From: Hoeflea ulvae
Lineage (GTDB): Bacteria > Pseudomonadota > Alphaproteobacteria > Rhizobiales > Rhizobiaceae
DNA length: 64,000 nt
Direction: 5' to 3'
Assembly (NCBI RefSeq): GCF_026619435.1
Contig: NZ_JAOVZQ010000001.1
Coordinates: 2,673,501-2,737,500, forward strand
Positions 51,900 to 60,238 of the stretch are shown in pieces. The translations under genes and the position numbers were made by a program. Every line of letters starts with the position of its first letter. Positions within the stretch are counted from its first letter, which is position 1. The notes beneath the pieces are model-generated. The model searched no databases, was not told where the DNA came from, and worked only from the letters and a program-made list of their open reading frames with translations.

Positions 51900-54017
51900 T
51901 CAACCGGCCCGAAGGAAGCGGATCGCCTCATCGCGCCGCATCAGGTAGAGCAGCATCCGCAAGGCCGCGCCGCGCGGTTGTGACAGTGCCGGATCGGTCT
52001 CCAGCACGTTGCGTGCATCGGTCCGGGCAATTTCCAGCAGGTCGCCATGGACTGCCAGATCAGCCAGCCGGAAGCCCGGCAGGCCCGACTGTCGGGTGCC
52101 CAGAACTTCGCCTTCACCGCGCAGCTTGAGATCTTCCTCGGCAATCCGGAACCCGTCCTCGGTTTCGCGCAGCACCGAGAGCCGCGCACCCGCGGTTTCG
52201 CCGAGCGGGCCGTGATAAAGCAGGATGCAGCTTGACGCACCGTCGCCCCGGCCAACCCGGCCGCGCAACTGGTGCAATTGCGCCAGACCGAAGCGTTCGG
52301 CATGTTCGATCACCATGATGGTGGCGTCCGGCACGTCGACGCCGACCTCGATCACGGTGGTGGCCACCAGCAGCCGGGTCTGTCCGCTCTTGAAGGCGGT
52401 CATGGCCTGGTCCTTCTCGTCCGACGTCATCCGGCCATGGACCAGCGATACGAACGGCGCCAGCGCGGGCCCGAAGGCCTTGGAGAGGATGGCATGGCGG
52501 CTTTCCACCGACATCAGGTCGCTTTCTTCCGAATCCTCGACCAGTGGGCAGATCCAGTAGGCCTTTTTGCCCTCGCTGACCGCGGACTTCAGCCGGTCGA
52601 TGATGTCGCCCAGCCGATCGTCGGGAATGGTGACTGTCGCGATCGGCTGCCGGCCGGCGGGTTTTTCGGTGAGCTTGGAGACATCCATGTCGCCAAAGGC
52701 GGCCAGCACCAGCGTGCGCGGTATCGGCGTCGCCGTCATCACCAGCATGTGCGGCGCGGTGCCCTTGGCGGTCAGCCGCAGCCGCTGATGAACGCCGAAG
52801 CGATGCTGCTCGTCAACCACGGCCAGGGTCAGGTTGGAATAGATCACGGTCTCCTGAAACAGCGCATGGGTGCCGATGACGATCTGCGCCGCGCCGGATT
52901 CGATCCGTTCCAGCAGCTCCGCTCGCTCGCGGCCCTTGGCGCGCGAGGTCAGCACCACGACCTCGATGCCGGCGGCTTCGGCCATCTTGCTGATGGTGGC
53001 GTAATGCTGCCGGGCCAGGATTTCCGTCGGCGCCATCAGCACGGCCTGACCACCGGCCTCGACCGCATCGGCCATGGCCAGCATTGCCACGGCGGTCTTG
53101 CCCGAGCCGACATCGCCCTGCAGCAGGCGCAGCATGCGGTCGGATCCGGCCATGTCGCCGAGTATCTCGGACACCGATCTCTGCTGGCTTTCGGTCAGCG
53201 AAAACGGCAGTGCCTGCAGGATCGCCTGCCGCAATTTGCCTTCGGCGAGCACCGGCTGGCCCGGAAGCTTGCGCAGGGTCTGGCGCACCAGCGCCAGCGA
53301 CAATTGACCCGCCAGCAGCTCGTCATAGGCCAGGCGGCGGCGCACCGGCGTCTGCGGCTCGATATCATGGGGCGAGTCGGGGTGATGCAATTGCCGCACC
53401 GCATCGGCGAAGGATGGAAAACTGTCCCTTGTCACCAGATGCGGATCGGCCCATTCGGGGAGGTCCGGCAGGAGTTCAAGCGCGGCCTCGATCGACCGGC
53501 GCAGGATCTTGGGCGACAGGCCCGCGGTCAGCGGATAGACCGGCTCAATCAGCGGAAAGCCGGGGATATCGGCTTCGGCGATAATGTGGTCCGGATGAAC
53601 CATCGACGGCCGCCCATTGAACCATTCGACCTTGCCGCTGATCAGCACCGTGTCGCCGACGGGCAGCAGCTTTTCGAGCCAGGCCTGCTTGGAATGAAAG
53701 AAGGTGAGCGCCATTTCACCAGTTTCATCATGCACATAGACCCGGTAGGGCGCGGATTTGCGGCCCGGCGGCGATGGCTGGTGGCGATCGATCCGGACCT
53801 TCAGCGTGGCGATGACGCCTTCGGCGGCGAACGCGATCTCGGATTTGGCGGAGCGGTCGATCAACCCATGCGGCGGCAGCAGCACAAGATCAAGCGCGCG
53901 GGTGTCCTCCGGCGATTCCCGTTCGGTGACGCGCGCCAGCGCCTCGGCCAGCTTGGGGCCGATTCCAGGCAGGCTTTCGACGGTTTTGAACAGGGGATCG
54001 AGCTCGAGCGGACGCAT
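51900..54017 (-). CDS. recG: ATP-dependent DNA helicase RecG
   Basis: A 705-residue helicase that remodels stalled replication forks and Holliday junctions. The N-terminal wedge (OB fold) includes SLPGIGPKLAEALARV and VYVHDETGEMALTFFH. Helicase motifs are LLQGDVGSGKTAVAMLAM (Walker A), VVDEQHRFGVHQR (motif II), MTATPIPRTL (III), TTVIEVGVDVPDATIMVIE (V) and QLRGRVGRGD (VI). The start MRPLELDPLFKTVE at 54017 was chosen because the 15-residue extension overlaps promoter DNA and is not conserved-looking. It is divergent from sdhE. Confidence 0.97.
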   Translation of the reverse strand: MRPLELDPLFKTVESLPGIGPKLAEALARVTERESPEDTRALDLVLLPPHGLIDRSAKSEIAFAAEGVIATLKVRIDRHQPSPPGRKSAPYRVYVHDETGEMALTFFHSKQAWLEKLLPVGDTVLISGKVEWFNGRPSMVHPDHIIAEADIPGFPLIEPVYPLTAGLSPKILRRSIEAALELLPDLPEWADPHLVTRDSFPSFADAVRQLHHPDSPHDIEPQTPVRRRLAYDELLAGQLSLALVRQTLRKLPGQPVLAEGKLRQAILQALPFSLTESQQRSVSEILGDMAGSDRMLRLLQGDVGSGKTAVAMLAMADAVEAGGQAVLMAPTEILARQHYATISKMAEAAGIEVVVLTSRAKGRERAELLERIESGAAQIVIGTHALFQETVIYSNLTLAVVDEQHRFGVHQRLRLTAKGTAPHMLVMTATPIPRTLVLAAFGDMDVSKLTEKPAGRQPIATVTIPDDRLGDIIDRLKSAVSEGKKAYWICPLVEDSEESDLMSVESRHAILSKAFGPALAPFVSLVHGRMTSDEKDQAMTAFKSGQTRLLVATTVIEVGVDVPDATIMVIEHAERFGLAQLHQLRGRVGRGDGASSCILLYHGPLGETAGARLSVLRETEDGFRIAEEDLKLRGEGEVLGTRQSGLPGFRLADLAVHGDLLEIARTDARNVLETDPALSQPRGAALRMLLYLMRRDEAIRFLRAG

Positions 54018-54110
54018 CGTTCCAGATGAACTGCAAAATTGCCTGAAACGCAAGGCTGACATTTGCCCGGCGACAGGATATGGAAACCATCCAACCGATA
54101 AAGGCTCATC

Positions 54111-54434
54111 ATGACCGGAACAACTCGTTCAAGCGCTGACCTTGATCCGCGCCGCCGCCGCATTCTTGTCCGGGCGTGGCGCCGTGGCATCCGCGAGATG
54201 GACCTGGTGATCGGCGGCTTTGCCGATGCGGAAATCGGAACACTTGACGAAGCCGAACTCGACCAGCTGGAACAGCTGATGGCCGAGGAAGACGCCGATA
54301 TCTTTCGCTGGGTGACGGGCGAGGCGGAAACACCGGACCGGTTCCGCACCGCGATGTTTGACCGGATAAGGGCCTATGTGCCCGATTTCGAACCATCGGC
54401 GGCGGACCCGGAAAGCCAGGCCGGCCAGTCATGA
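54111..54434 (+). CDS. sdhE: succinate dehydrogenase assembly factor SdhE
   Basis: A 107-residue soluble helical protein. The RGxxE hallmark is present as AWRRGIREMDLVIGGFAD (about residues 22-39), and the acidic LDQLEQLMAEEDADIFRWV block follows; both are typical of SdhE/Sdh5. It promotes covalent flavinylation of SdhA. Its stop overlaps the mfd ATG by 4 bp, a common alphaproteobacterial arrangement. The C-terminal tail (AADPESQAGQS) is not conserved. Confidence 0.93.
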   Translation: MTGTTRSSADLDPRRRRILVRAWRRGIREMDLVIGGFADAEIGTLDEAELDQLEQLMAEEDADIFRWVTGEAETPDRFRTAMFDRIRAYVPDFEPSAADPESQAGQS

Positions 54435-57400
54435 AGCCAGTGATTCCGGTCGCATTGATTGCGGAGGCGCGCACGCCGGTCACCCTGTCGGGCGTGCCGC
54501 ACGGCATGGAAGCCCTGGCGCTGGCCGAGCTGGCGCGGTCGGCCGGGCCGCTGGCCTATATCATTTCCGACGGCCAGCGCATGGCTGATCTGGAGCAGAA
54601 CCTGGGGTTCTTCGCGCCCGACATCCCGGTGATGAGCCTGCCGGGCTGGGACTGCCTTCCCTATGACCGCGTCTCGCCGGGTGCCGACATTTCGGCGCGG
54701 CGGCTCGCCGCCTTGTCGGCGCTGGCGCAGTTTCCGGACAACCCGCATCCGGCCATCGTGCTGGTGACCGTCAACGCCATCCTGCAGCGCGTTCCTCCCA
54801 AGTCGGTGGTCTCGGCGCTGGGGTTCTCGGCCAAGGCCGGCAACCGGTTGAAGATGGAGGATCTGGCAGGCCGGCTCGCCCAGCACGGGTTCGAACGGGT
54901 GGATACGGTTCGCGAAGTCGGTGAGTTCGCGGTGCGCGGCGGTATTCTCGACGTCTTCGTGCCGGGTGCCGATGAACCCGTGCGGCTGGATTTCTTCGGC
55001 GATACGCTCGAAAGCGTGCGCCATTTCGATCCTGCCTCGCAGCGCACCACATCGCAGGCCAAGGAATTGTCGCTCAACGCCATGAGCGAAGTCACGCTTG
55101 CGCCGGAAACGATCAGCCGGTTCCGCACCAATTATCTCGCCCGCTTCGGCGCCGCGACACGCGACGACGCGCTCTATGTGGCGATCAGCGAGGGCCGCCG
55201 CTATCCCGGCATGGAACACTGGCTGCCGCTGTTTCACGACGAGATGGAAACGGTATTCGACTATCTGACCGGCTTCCGCATCGCCGGCGACCACATGCTG
55301 ACCGAGGCCGCCAGCGAGCGCCGGGCGCAGATCGTCGATCACCATGGCGCGCGGATCGCGGCGCAATCGATCGACAAGGGCAAGAGCGTCCACGCCACGC
55401 CCTACAAGGCGATCGATCCGGACCTGCTCTATCTCGACATGGCCGAATTGCGGGCCGAGCTGGAAGCGCGAAACGCCATCCGGGTGACGCCGTTTCATGA
55501 GCCCGAAAACGCCGCGCGCCGGGTGATCGAGCTCGACACCGCCACCGGACCGCGCTGGGCGGCGGACGCCGAGGCCGACAAATCCGCCGAGAGCGGCCGC
55601 GTCAACCTGTTCGAAAAGCTGGTCGCCCATGTCGGGGCCAAGCGAAGCCAGGGCCGCAAGGTCCTGATCACCGCCTGGACCGAAGGCTCGCTCGACCGGC
55701 TGCTGCAGGTTACCGGTGAGCACGGACTCGAGCGAGTCGTGCGGGTCAATCACCATGCCGACCTCGACAAGTTGAAGCCGGGTGAGGCGGCAGCGGCGGT
55801 GCTCGCCATTGAAGGCGGCTTCGAGATCGACGATCTCGTCGTGATCGGCGAGCAGGATGTGCTGGGCGACCGGCTGGTCCGCCGATCCAAACGCAAGCGC
55901 CGCGGCGCGGACTATATCTCCGAGGTGTCCGGCCTCGACGAGGGCAGCTATGTCGTCCACGCCGAACACGGCATCGGCCAGTTCATCGGCTTGCGCACCA
56001 TCGAAGCCGCCGGCGCGCCGCATGCCTGCCTGGAACTGCATTATGCCGGCGATGCCAAGCTGTTCCTGCCGGTTGAAAACATCGAGCTGCTGACCCGCTA
56101 CGGGTCTGACAGTGCCGAAGTGCAGCTTGACCGGCTTGGCGGCGTCGCCTGGCAGTCGCGCAAGGCCAAGCTGAAGAAACGGCTGCTCGACATGGCCGAG
56201 GGGCTCATTCGCATTGCCGCGGAACGGCACATGCGCAAGGCCTCGGTACTGGACGCGCCGGAGGGGCTGTATGACGAGTTTGCCGCCCGCTTCCCCTATG
56301 ACGAGACCGAAGACCAGATGGCGGCGATCGACAAGGTGCGCGAAGATCTTGCCGCCGGGCAGCCGATGGACCGCCTGATCTGCGGCGATGTCGGCTTCGG
56401 CAAGACCGAAGTGGCGCTCAGGGCCGCCTTCATTGCCGGCATGAACGGCGTGCAGGTGGCCGTAGTGGTGCCGACGACGCTGCTGGCCCGGCAGCATTTC
56501 AAGACATTCACCGAACGCCTGCGCGGCTATCCGGTGCGGATCGCACAGGCCTCGCGTCTGGTCGGCGCCAAGGAACTGGCCCAGACCAAGGCGGAGCTCG
56601 CCTCCGGCAAGACCGACATCGTCATAGGCACGCACGCATTGCTGGGTTCCTCGATCCAGTTCGCCAATCTCGGGCTGCTGATCATCGACGAGGAGCAGCA
56701 TTTCGGCGTCAAGCACAAGGAGCGTCTCAAGGAGCTCAAGAGCGACGTGCATGTGCTCACCCTGTCGGCAACCCCGATCCCGCGCACGCTGCAGCTTGCC
56801 ATGACCGGGGTGCGCGAATTGTCGCTGATCACCACGGCGCCGGCCGACCGGATGGCGGTGCGTACCTTCATTTCGCCGTTCGACCCGGTGACCATCCGCG
56901 AGACCCTGATGCGCGAGCATTATCGCGGCGGCCAGAGTTTTTATGTCTGTCCGCGCGTTTCCGATCTCGAGGATATCGCGGCATTCCTGCGCACGGACGT
57001 GCCGGAACTGAAATTCGCCGTCGCCCACGGGCAGATGAGCCCGGGCGTGCTCGATGACATCATGAACGCATTCTATGACGGCCAGTATGATGTGCTATTG
57101 TCGACGACCATCGTCGAATCCGGTCTCGATGTGCCGACCGCCAACACGCTGATCGTCCACCGCGCCGACATGTTCGGCCTGGCCCAGCTCTACCAGCTCC
57201 GCGGCCGGGTCGGACGGTCCAAGGTCCGCGCCTTCGCGCTGTTCACGCTGCCGGTCAACAAGACCCTGACGGCAACGGCCGACAAGCGGCTCAAGGTGCT
57301 GCAATCGCTCGATACGCTCGGCGCCGGCTTCCAGCTGGCAAGCCATGATCTCGACATTCGCGGCGCCGGCAATCTGCTGGGCGAGGAACAGTCCGGCCAT

Positions 57401-57937
57401 ATCAAGGAGGTCGGCTTCGAGCTCTATCAGAACATGCTCGAAGAGGCCGTCGCCGAGGTGCGCGGCGAGGACGAGGTGGTCGACACCGGCTGGTCGCCGC
57501 AGATCACCGTCGGCACCCCGGTGATGATCCCCGAAAACTATGTGCCCGACCTGCATTTGCGACTTGGCCTGTACCGCCGGCTCGGCGACATCACCGATGT
57601 GGCCGATATCGACGGATTTGGTGCAGAACTGATCGACCGCTTCGGTCCGCTGCCGATCGAGGTTCAGCATCTTCTGAAGATCGTGTTCATCAAGGCGCTG
57701 TGCCGCAAGGCCAATGTCGAAAAACTCGATGCCGGGCCGAAGGGCGTTGTGGTGCAGTTCCGCAACAAGGAATTCGCCAATCCGGCTGCCCTGGTGGGCC
57801 ACATCTCCAAGCAGGGATCGCTGGCCAAGATCCGCCCCGACCAGAGCATCGTCTTCATCCGCGACCTGCCAACCCCCGAGAAGCGCCTCACCGGGGCGGC
57901 AGTGGTGATGACGCAGCTTGCAGAGCTTGCGGGCTAA
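54431..57937 (+). CDS. mfd: transcription-repair coupling factor
   Basis: A 1168-residue ATPase that removes stalled RNA polymerase from lesions and recruits UvrA. The UvrB-like N-terminal module includes VMSLPGWDCLPYDRVSP. The RNA-polymerase-interacting domain is DEGSYVVHAEHGIGQFIGL (about residue 495). Translocase motifs are ICGDVGFGKTEVALRAAF (about 650), IIDEEQHFGVKHKERLK (about 750) and QLRGRVGRSKVRAFALF (about 919), and the C-terminal TRCF domain follows. Length and order are normal. It overlaps sdhE by 4 bp and is followed by an intrinsic terminator. Confidence 0.98.
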   Translation: MKPVIPVALIAEARTPVTLSGVPHGMEALALAELARSAGPLAYIISDGQRMADLEQNLGFFAPDIPVMSLPGWDCLPYDRVSPGADISARRLAALSALAQFPDNPHPAIVLVTVNAILQRVPPKSVVSALGFSAKAGNRLKMEDLAGRLAQHGFERVDTVREVGEFAVRGGILDVFVPGADEPVRLDFFGDTLESVRHFDPASQRTTSQAKELSLNAMSEVTLAPETISRFRTNYLARFGAATRDDALYVAISEGRRYPGMEHWLPLFHDEMETVFDYLTGFRIAGDHMLTEAASERRAQIVDHHGARIAAQSIDKGKSVHATPYKAIDPDLLYLDMAELRAELEARNAIRVTPFHEPENAARRVIELDTATGPRWAADAEADKSAESGRVNLFEKLVAHVGAKRSQGRKVLITAWTEGSLDRLLQVTGEHGLERVVRVNHHADLDKLKPGEAAAAVLAIEGGFEIDDLVVIGEQDVLGDRLVRRSKRKRRGADYISEVSGLDEGSYVVHAEHGIGQFIGLRTIEAAGAPHACLELHYAGDAKLFLPVENIELLTRYGSDSAEVQLDRLGGVAWQSRKAKLKKRLLDMAEGLIRIAAERHMRKASVLDAPEGLYDEFAARFPYDETEDQMAAIDKVREDLAAGQPMDRLICGDVGFGKTEVALRAAFIAGMNGVQVAVVVPTTLLARQHFKTFTERLRGYPVRIAQASRLVGAKELAQTKAELASGKTDIVIGTHALLGSSIQFANLGLLIIDEEQHFGVKHKERLKELKSDVHVLTLSATPIPRTLQLAMTGVRELSLITTAPADRMAVRTFISPFDPVTIRETLMREHYRGGQSFYVCPRVSDLEDIAAFLRTDVPELKFAVAHGQMSPGVLDDIMNAFYDGQYDVLLSTTIVESGLDVPTANTLIVHRADMFGLAQLYQLRGRVGRSKVRAFALFTLPVNKTLTATADKRLKVLQSLDTLGAGFQLASHDLDIRGAGNLLGEEQSGHIKEVGFELYQNMLEEAVAEVRGEDEVVDTGWSPQITVGTPVMIPENYVPDLHLRLGLYRRLGDITDVADIDGFGAELIDRFGPLPIEVQHLLKIVFIKALCRKANVEKLDAGPKGVVVQFRNKEFANPAALVGHISKQGSLAKIRPDQSIVFIRDLPTPEKRLTGAAVVMTQLAELAG

Positions 57938-57951
57938 TCCCGTCCCTTGAA

Positions 57952-57990
57952 CGCGAAAAGCCCCGACCTTGCGGACGGGGCTTTTGCGCG
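57952..57990 (+). terminator. intrinsic terminator after mfd
   Basis: AAAAGCCCCG (57956-57965) pairs with CGGGGCTTTT (57976-57985), extended by CGCG/GCGCG at the base, 18 bp after the mfd stop. The T-run is short but the stem is strong. The A-tract also allows function on the other strand for the gene ending at 58149. Confidence 0.8.
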
Positions 57991-58148
57991 ACTGCCTGGC
58001 GCCCGACGGAGTGTCAGCGCCGATGGCTATCGCGGGGGGCCTTGAAGCTCTGGGCCAGCGGGGGGAGCTGACCTGGCCTTAAGACCTTGGGATCGACCAG
58101 AGCGAGGGGCCGGGTGGAGGGGAGCCGGCACCCATCGCATCTCTGGTC

Positions 58149-58448
58149 TTATTTGTAGTGCGGCGAACCGTCGTTGTTGGCACGGTCATAGATGACCTGC
58201 TCGTTCGAAGTGTCGCCGACCGAAGCCGTGGCTGTGTAGTCGATGCCGCCCTGCTGCGGGGCTTCGAAGCTCGGCGAACCGTCGTTGTTGGCACGGTCAT
58301 AGGTGACCAGGTCGTTGGACGTGCCGACAGCGTAATTGGCGCTGCCCTGTGCGGCAGGGAAATCATATGCATCGAGTGCGGTCGAGTCGGCAAATGCGCC
58401 GGTGGAGGCAGCAACGGTCAGGCCGAGTGCGATAAGAAACTTGTTCAT
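58149..58448 (-). CDS. small exported repeat protein A
   Basis: A 99-residue protein with a signal peptide (MNKFLIALGLTVAASTGAFA, cleavage after AFA). The mature part has two copies of a short motif, VTYDRANNDGSPSF and VIYDRANNDGSPHY, separated by a Gln/Gly linker. It is a close paralogue of the gene at 58647-58946, even at DNA level. I do not recognise the family. Secreted or periplasmic location is clear; the Asp/Asn/Gly-rich repeat could bind metal or a surface, but this is unproven. The two copies are separated by about 200 bp, so each may have its own promoter. Confidence 0.75.
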   Translation of the reverse strand: MNKFLIALGLTVAASTGAFADSTALDAYDFPAAQGSANYAVGTSNDLVTYDRANNDGSPSFEAPQQGGIDYTATASVGDTSNEQVIYDRANNDGSPHYK

Positions 58449-58646
58449 TGTATAGTCCTTTCAGTTTTCATTTCCGCGTCTTGGGAGGACAGCGTCAGTC
58501 TGTTTCGTTCGTGGTTCGGGGTGACAATGGCCGGGCCTCGATAAGGTTCCTGAGCCATTTCATTCCCGCCATCACGGATGTGTGATCAGCAGAAAAGGAG
58601 GGCAGGACCGGACAGGAGGGAAAACCGGCCCTGCAATCTCTTGTGC

Positions 58647-58946
58647 TTAGCGGGCGAAGCTTGGCGAACCGTCATTGCCGGCCCGGTTGTAGATGACCTG
58701 CTCGTTCGAGCTGTCGCCGACCGAAGCGGTGGCCGTGTAGTCGACGCCACCCTGCGGGGCCTGGAAGCTCGGCGAACCGTCATTGTTGGCGCGGTCATAG
58801 CTGACCAGGTCGTTGGAAACGCCGACGGCGTAGTGCGCGGAACCCTGCGCGGCAGGAACGTTGTAGGCGTCGAGGGCCGAGGAAGCGGCAAAAGCGCCGG
58901 TGGAAGCTGCGAGGGTCAGGCCGAGTGCGATGATGAGCTTGTTCAT
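58647..58946 (-). CDS. small exported repeat protein B
   Basis: A 99-residue paralogue of the gene at 58149-58448, with signal peptide MNKLIIALGLTLAASTGAFA and the same two motifs, VSYDRANNDGSPSF and VIYNRAGNDGSPSF. Start at 58946; the longer in-frame reading upstream lacks a signal peptide at its N-terminus and is rejected. The strong similarity in signal peptide, linker (DYTATASVGD.SNEQVIY) and length shows a recent tandem duplication. Function unknown. A perfect palindrome at 59116-59131 lies about 170 bp upstream and may control expression. Confidence 0.78.
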   Translation of the reverse strand: MNKLIIALGLTLAASTGAFAASSALDAYNVPAAQGSAHYAVGVSNDLVSYDRANNDGSPSFQAPQGGVDYTATASVGDSSNEQVIYNRAGNDGSPSFAR

Positions 58947-59115
58947 GGTCGTTGTCCTTGTGTGTGTTTGCGTTGTCTTCAATCTTGGTGGGAAGTGTGC
59001 GGTCCGTTGTGTTGTCCGGGCCGCGCCGTTCCGATGACCTAGAAATGGGCCTGTCGCCGATGACATGCGAACCACATGGACGTGATCGCGGCGTGCGAGA
59101 TATGTGACCGTAAAA

Positions 59116-59131
59116 GACCGGAAATCCGGTC
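59116..59131. promoter_or_regulatory. perfect interrupted palindrome upstream of repeat protein B
   Basis: GACCGGA and TCCGGTC are separated by AA. A symmetric site of this type suits a dimeric regulator. It lies about 170 bp before the start codon, within AT-richer DNA. Confidence 0.35.
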
Positions 59132-59248
59132 AATTCTAGAATACCCCGCAATTTCAATAACCTAGATCGATATTGAGGCGCCAAGGCCGCGCCATTGTCA
59201 ACGTCACATAACCGCAGCGTTCACTGACGGCTAACCATCAGATTTTCA

Positions 59249-59271
59249 AAAGCCCGGAATGCGGGCCTTTG
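59249..59271 (-). terminator. terminator-like hairpin in the 59-kb gap
   Basis: GCCCG (59253-59257) pairs with CGGGC (59263-59267), flanked by AAAA on the left and a T-run on the right, so it can act on either strand. The minus-strand form ends in CTTTTGA. It does not directly follow any annotated gene. Confidence 0.45.
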
Positions 59272-59428
59272 CAATTTTGAATTTTCTTTCGGGAAATTCT
59301 CACCATGCTGCGCTGCGTGATGGATATGGGGCCGGATCTCACGCCCGATCACGCAATGCGTGATCGCCGCTTACCGGAAGTGATGAAAATGCGAGCCATA
59401 TCTGGGCTTTCCACGCGCATCCGGCCAT

Positions 59429-59459
59429 GAAAAACCCCGGCATCGGGGAATGCCGGGGC
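59429..59459 (-). terminator. intrinsic terminator after the FrnE-type gene
   Basis: On the minus strand CCCCGGCAT (59458-59450) pairs with ATGCCGGGG (59443-59435) around CCCCG and is followed by TTTTT. It starts about 40 bp after the stop of the gene at 59500-60201. Confidence 0.85.
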
Positions 59460-59499
59460 GCTTATCCGTCAAATGCGCGTCAGGTCGGGAGCCGGACAC

Positions 59500-60201
59500 T
59501 CAATTCGGCATGTCGGACCCGTCGGGCGCGGCGTCGGGCTGCTGCTTGCTCTTTTCAAGCACCACCTTGCGCATGGCGTCTGCCAGGGCCGGGCCGGATT
59601 GCGCCCCGACCAGCGCATATTGCATGTCGATGATGAAGCACGGCACTCCGGTGACACCCATCTGCCGCGCCTGGTCAATCTCGGCGGTGATGGTGTCGCG
59701 GTCGGCGTCGCCTGCCAGCAACCTTTCGACGACTGGCCTTTCCAGCCCGACCTGCTCGCCTGCTTCGGCCAGCACTGCATCGTCGCCGATGTTCTTTCCC
59801 TCTTCGAAATAGGCCTTGAACAGCACCTCGACCATTCTGTCCTGCGCATCAAGACCGAGCGAGCTGGCCCATCGGATCAGCCGGTGGGCGTCGAGCGTGT
59901 TGGCCGAGACCGGGATCTTGTCGAAGGCAAAGGGGATGTTTTCGTCCGCGCCGGCTGCGCGCACGGCGGCATAGGCCTGTGTCGCGCCCTCGGCACCGCC
60001 GAACTTGTCCTCAAGATATTGCTGCCGGTCCTTGCCTTGTTTCGGCAGGGTCGCATCAAGCTGATAGGGACGCCAGCGGATTTCGACATCGATCTCGCCG
60101 GCCACTTCTTCCAGCGCGGCTTCGAGCCGGCGCTTGCCGATATAGCACCAGGGGCACATGACGTCGGATACGACGTCGATGGTCAGGGAGGGAGTGGTCA
60201 T
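59500..60201 (-). CDS. FrnE-type DsbA-family oxidoreductase
   Basis: A 233-residue thioredoxin-fold protein with the redox site SDVMCPWCYIGKRRLE (CPWC, about residues 12-27) and the cis-Pro segment GVTGVPCFIID near residue 180. This is the DsbA-like FrnE/2-hydroxychromene isomerase branch. It lacks a signal peptide, so it works in the cytoplasm, where FrnE proteins are linked to oxidative stress. The start at 60201 was chosen from the MTTPSLTIDVVSD pattern; the longer frame runs upstream without a ribosome binding site. It follows the solute-binding protein gene by about 40 bp. Confidence 0.88.
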   Translation of the reverse strand: MTTPSLTIDVVSDVMCPWCYIGKRRLEAALEEVAGEIDVEIRWRPYQLDATLPKQGKDRQQYLEDKFGGAEGATQAYAAVRAAGADENIPFAFDKIPVSANTLDAHRLIRWASSLGLDAQDRMVEVLFKAYFEEGKNIGDDAVLAEAGEQVGLERPVVERLLAGDADRDTITAEIDQARQMGVTGVPCFIIDMQYALVGAQSGPALADAMRKVVLEKSKQQPDAAPDGSDMPN

Positions 60202-60238
60202 GGAGATTGCCTCTTTATGTCTTGCAGCGTTTTGCAGC

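Larger units (their letters stand above)
58947..59499. other. 553-bp gap with palindromes and terminators
   Basis: No protein gene was found. The gap holds the promoter side of repeat protein B, a GACCGGA-AA-TCCGGTC palindrome, a CGATCACGC-AAT-GCGTGATCG hairpin (59346-59366) and two terminator-like stems (59249-59271 and 59429-59459). The spacing leaves room for a small RNA of about 100-170 nt. Confidence 0.55.

Noticed and set aside
54374..57028. 884-codon minus-strand frame opposite mfd
   Set aside because: Mfd is unmistakable on the plus strand; the opposite frame has no motifs.
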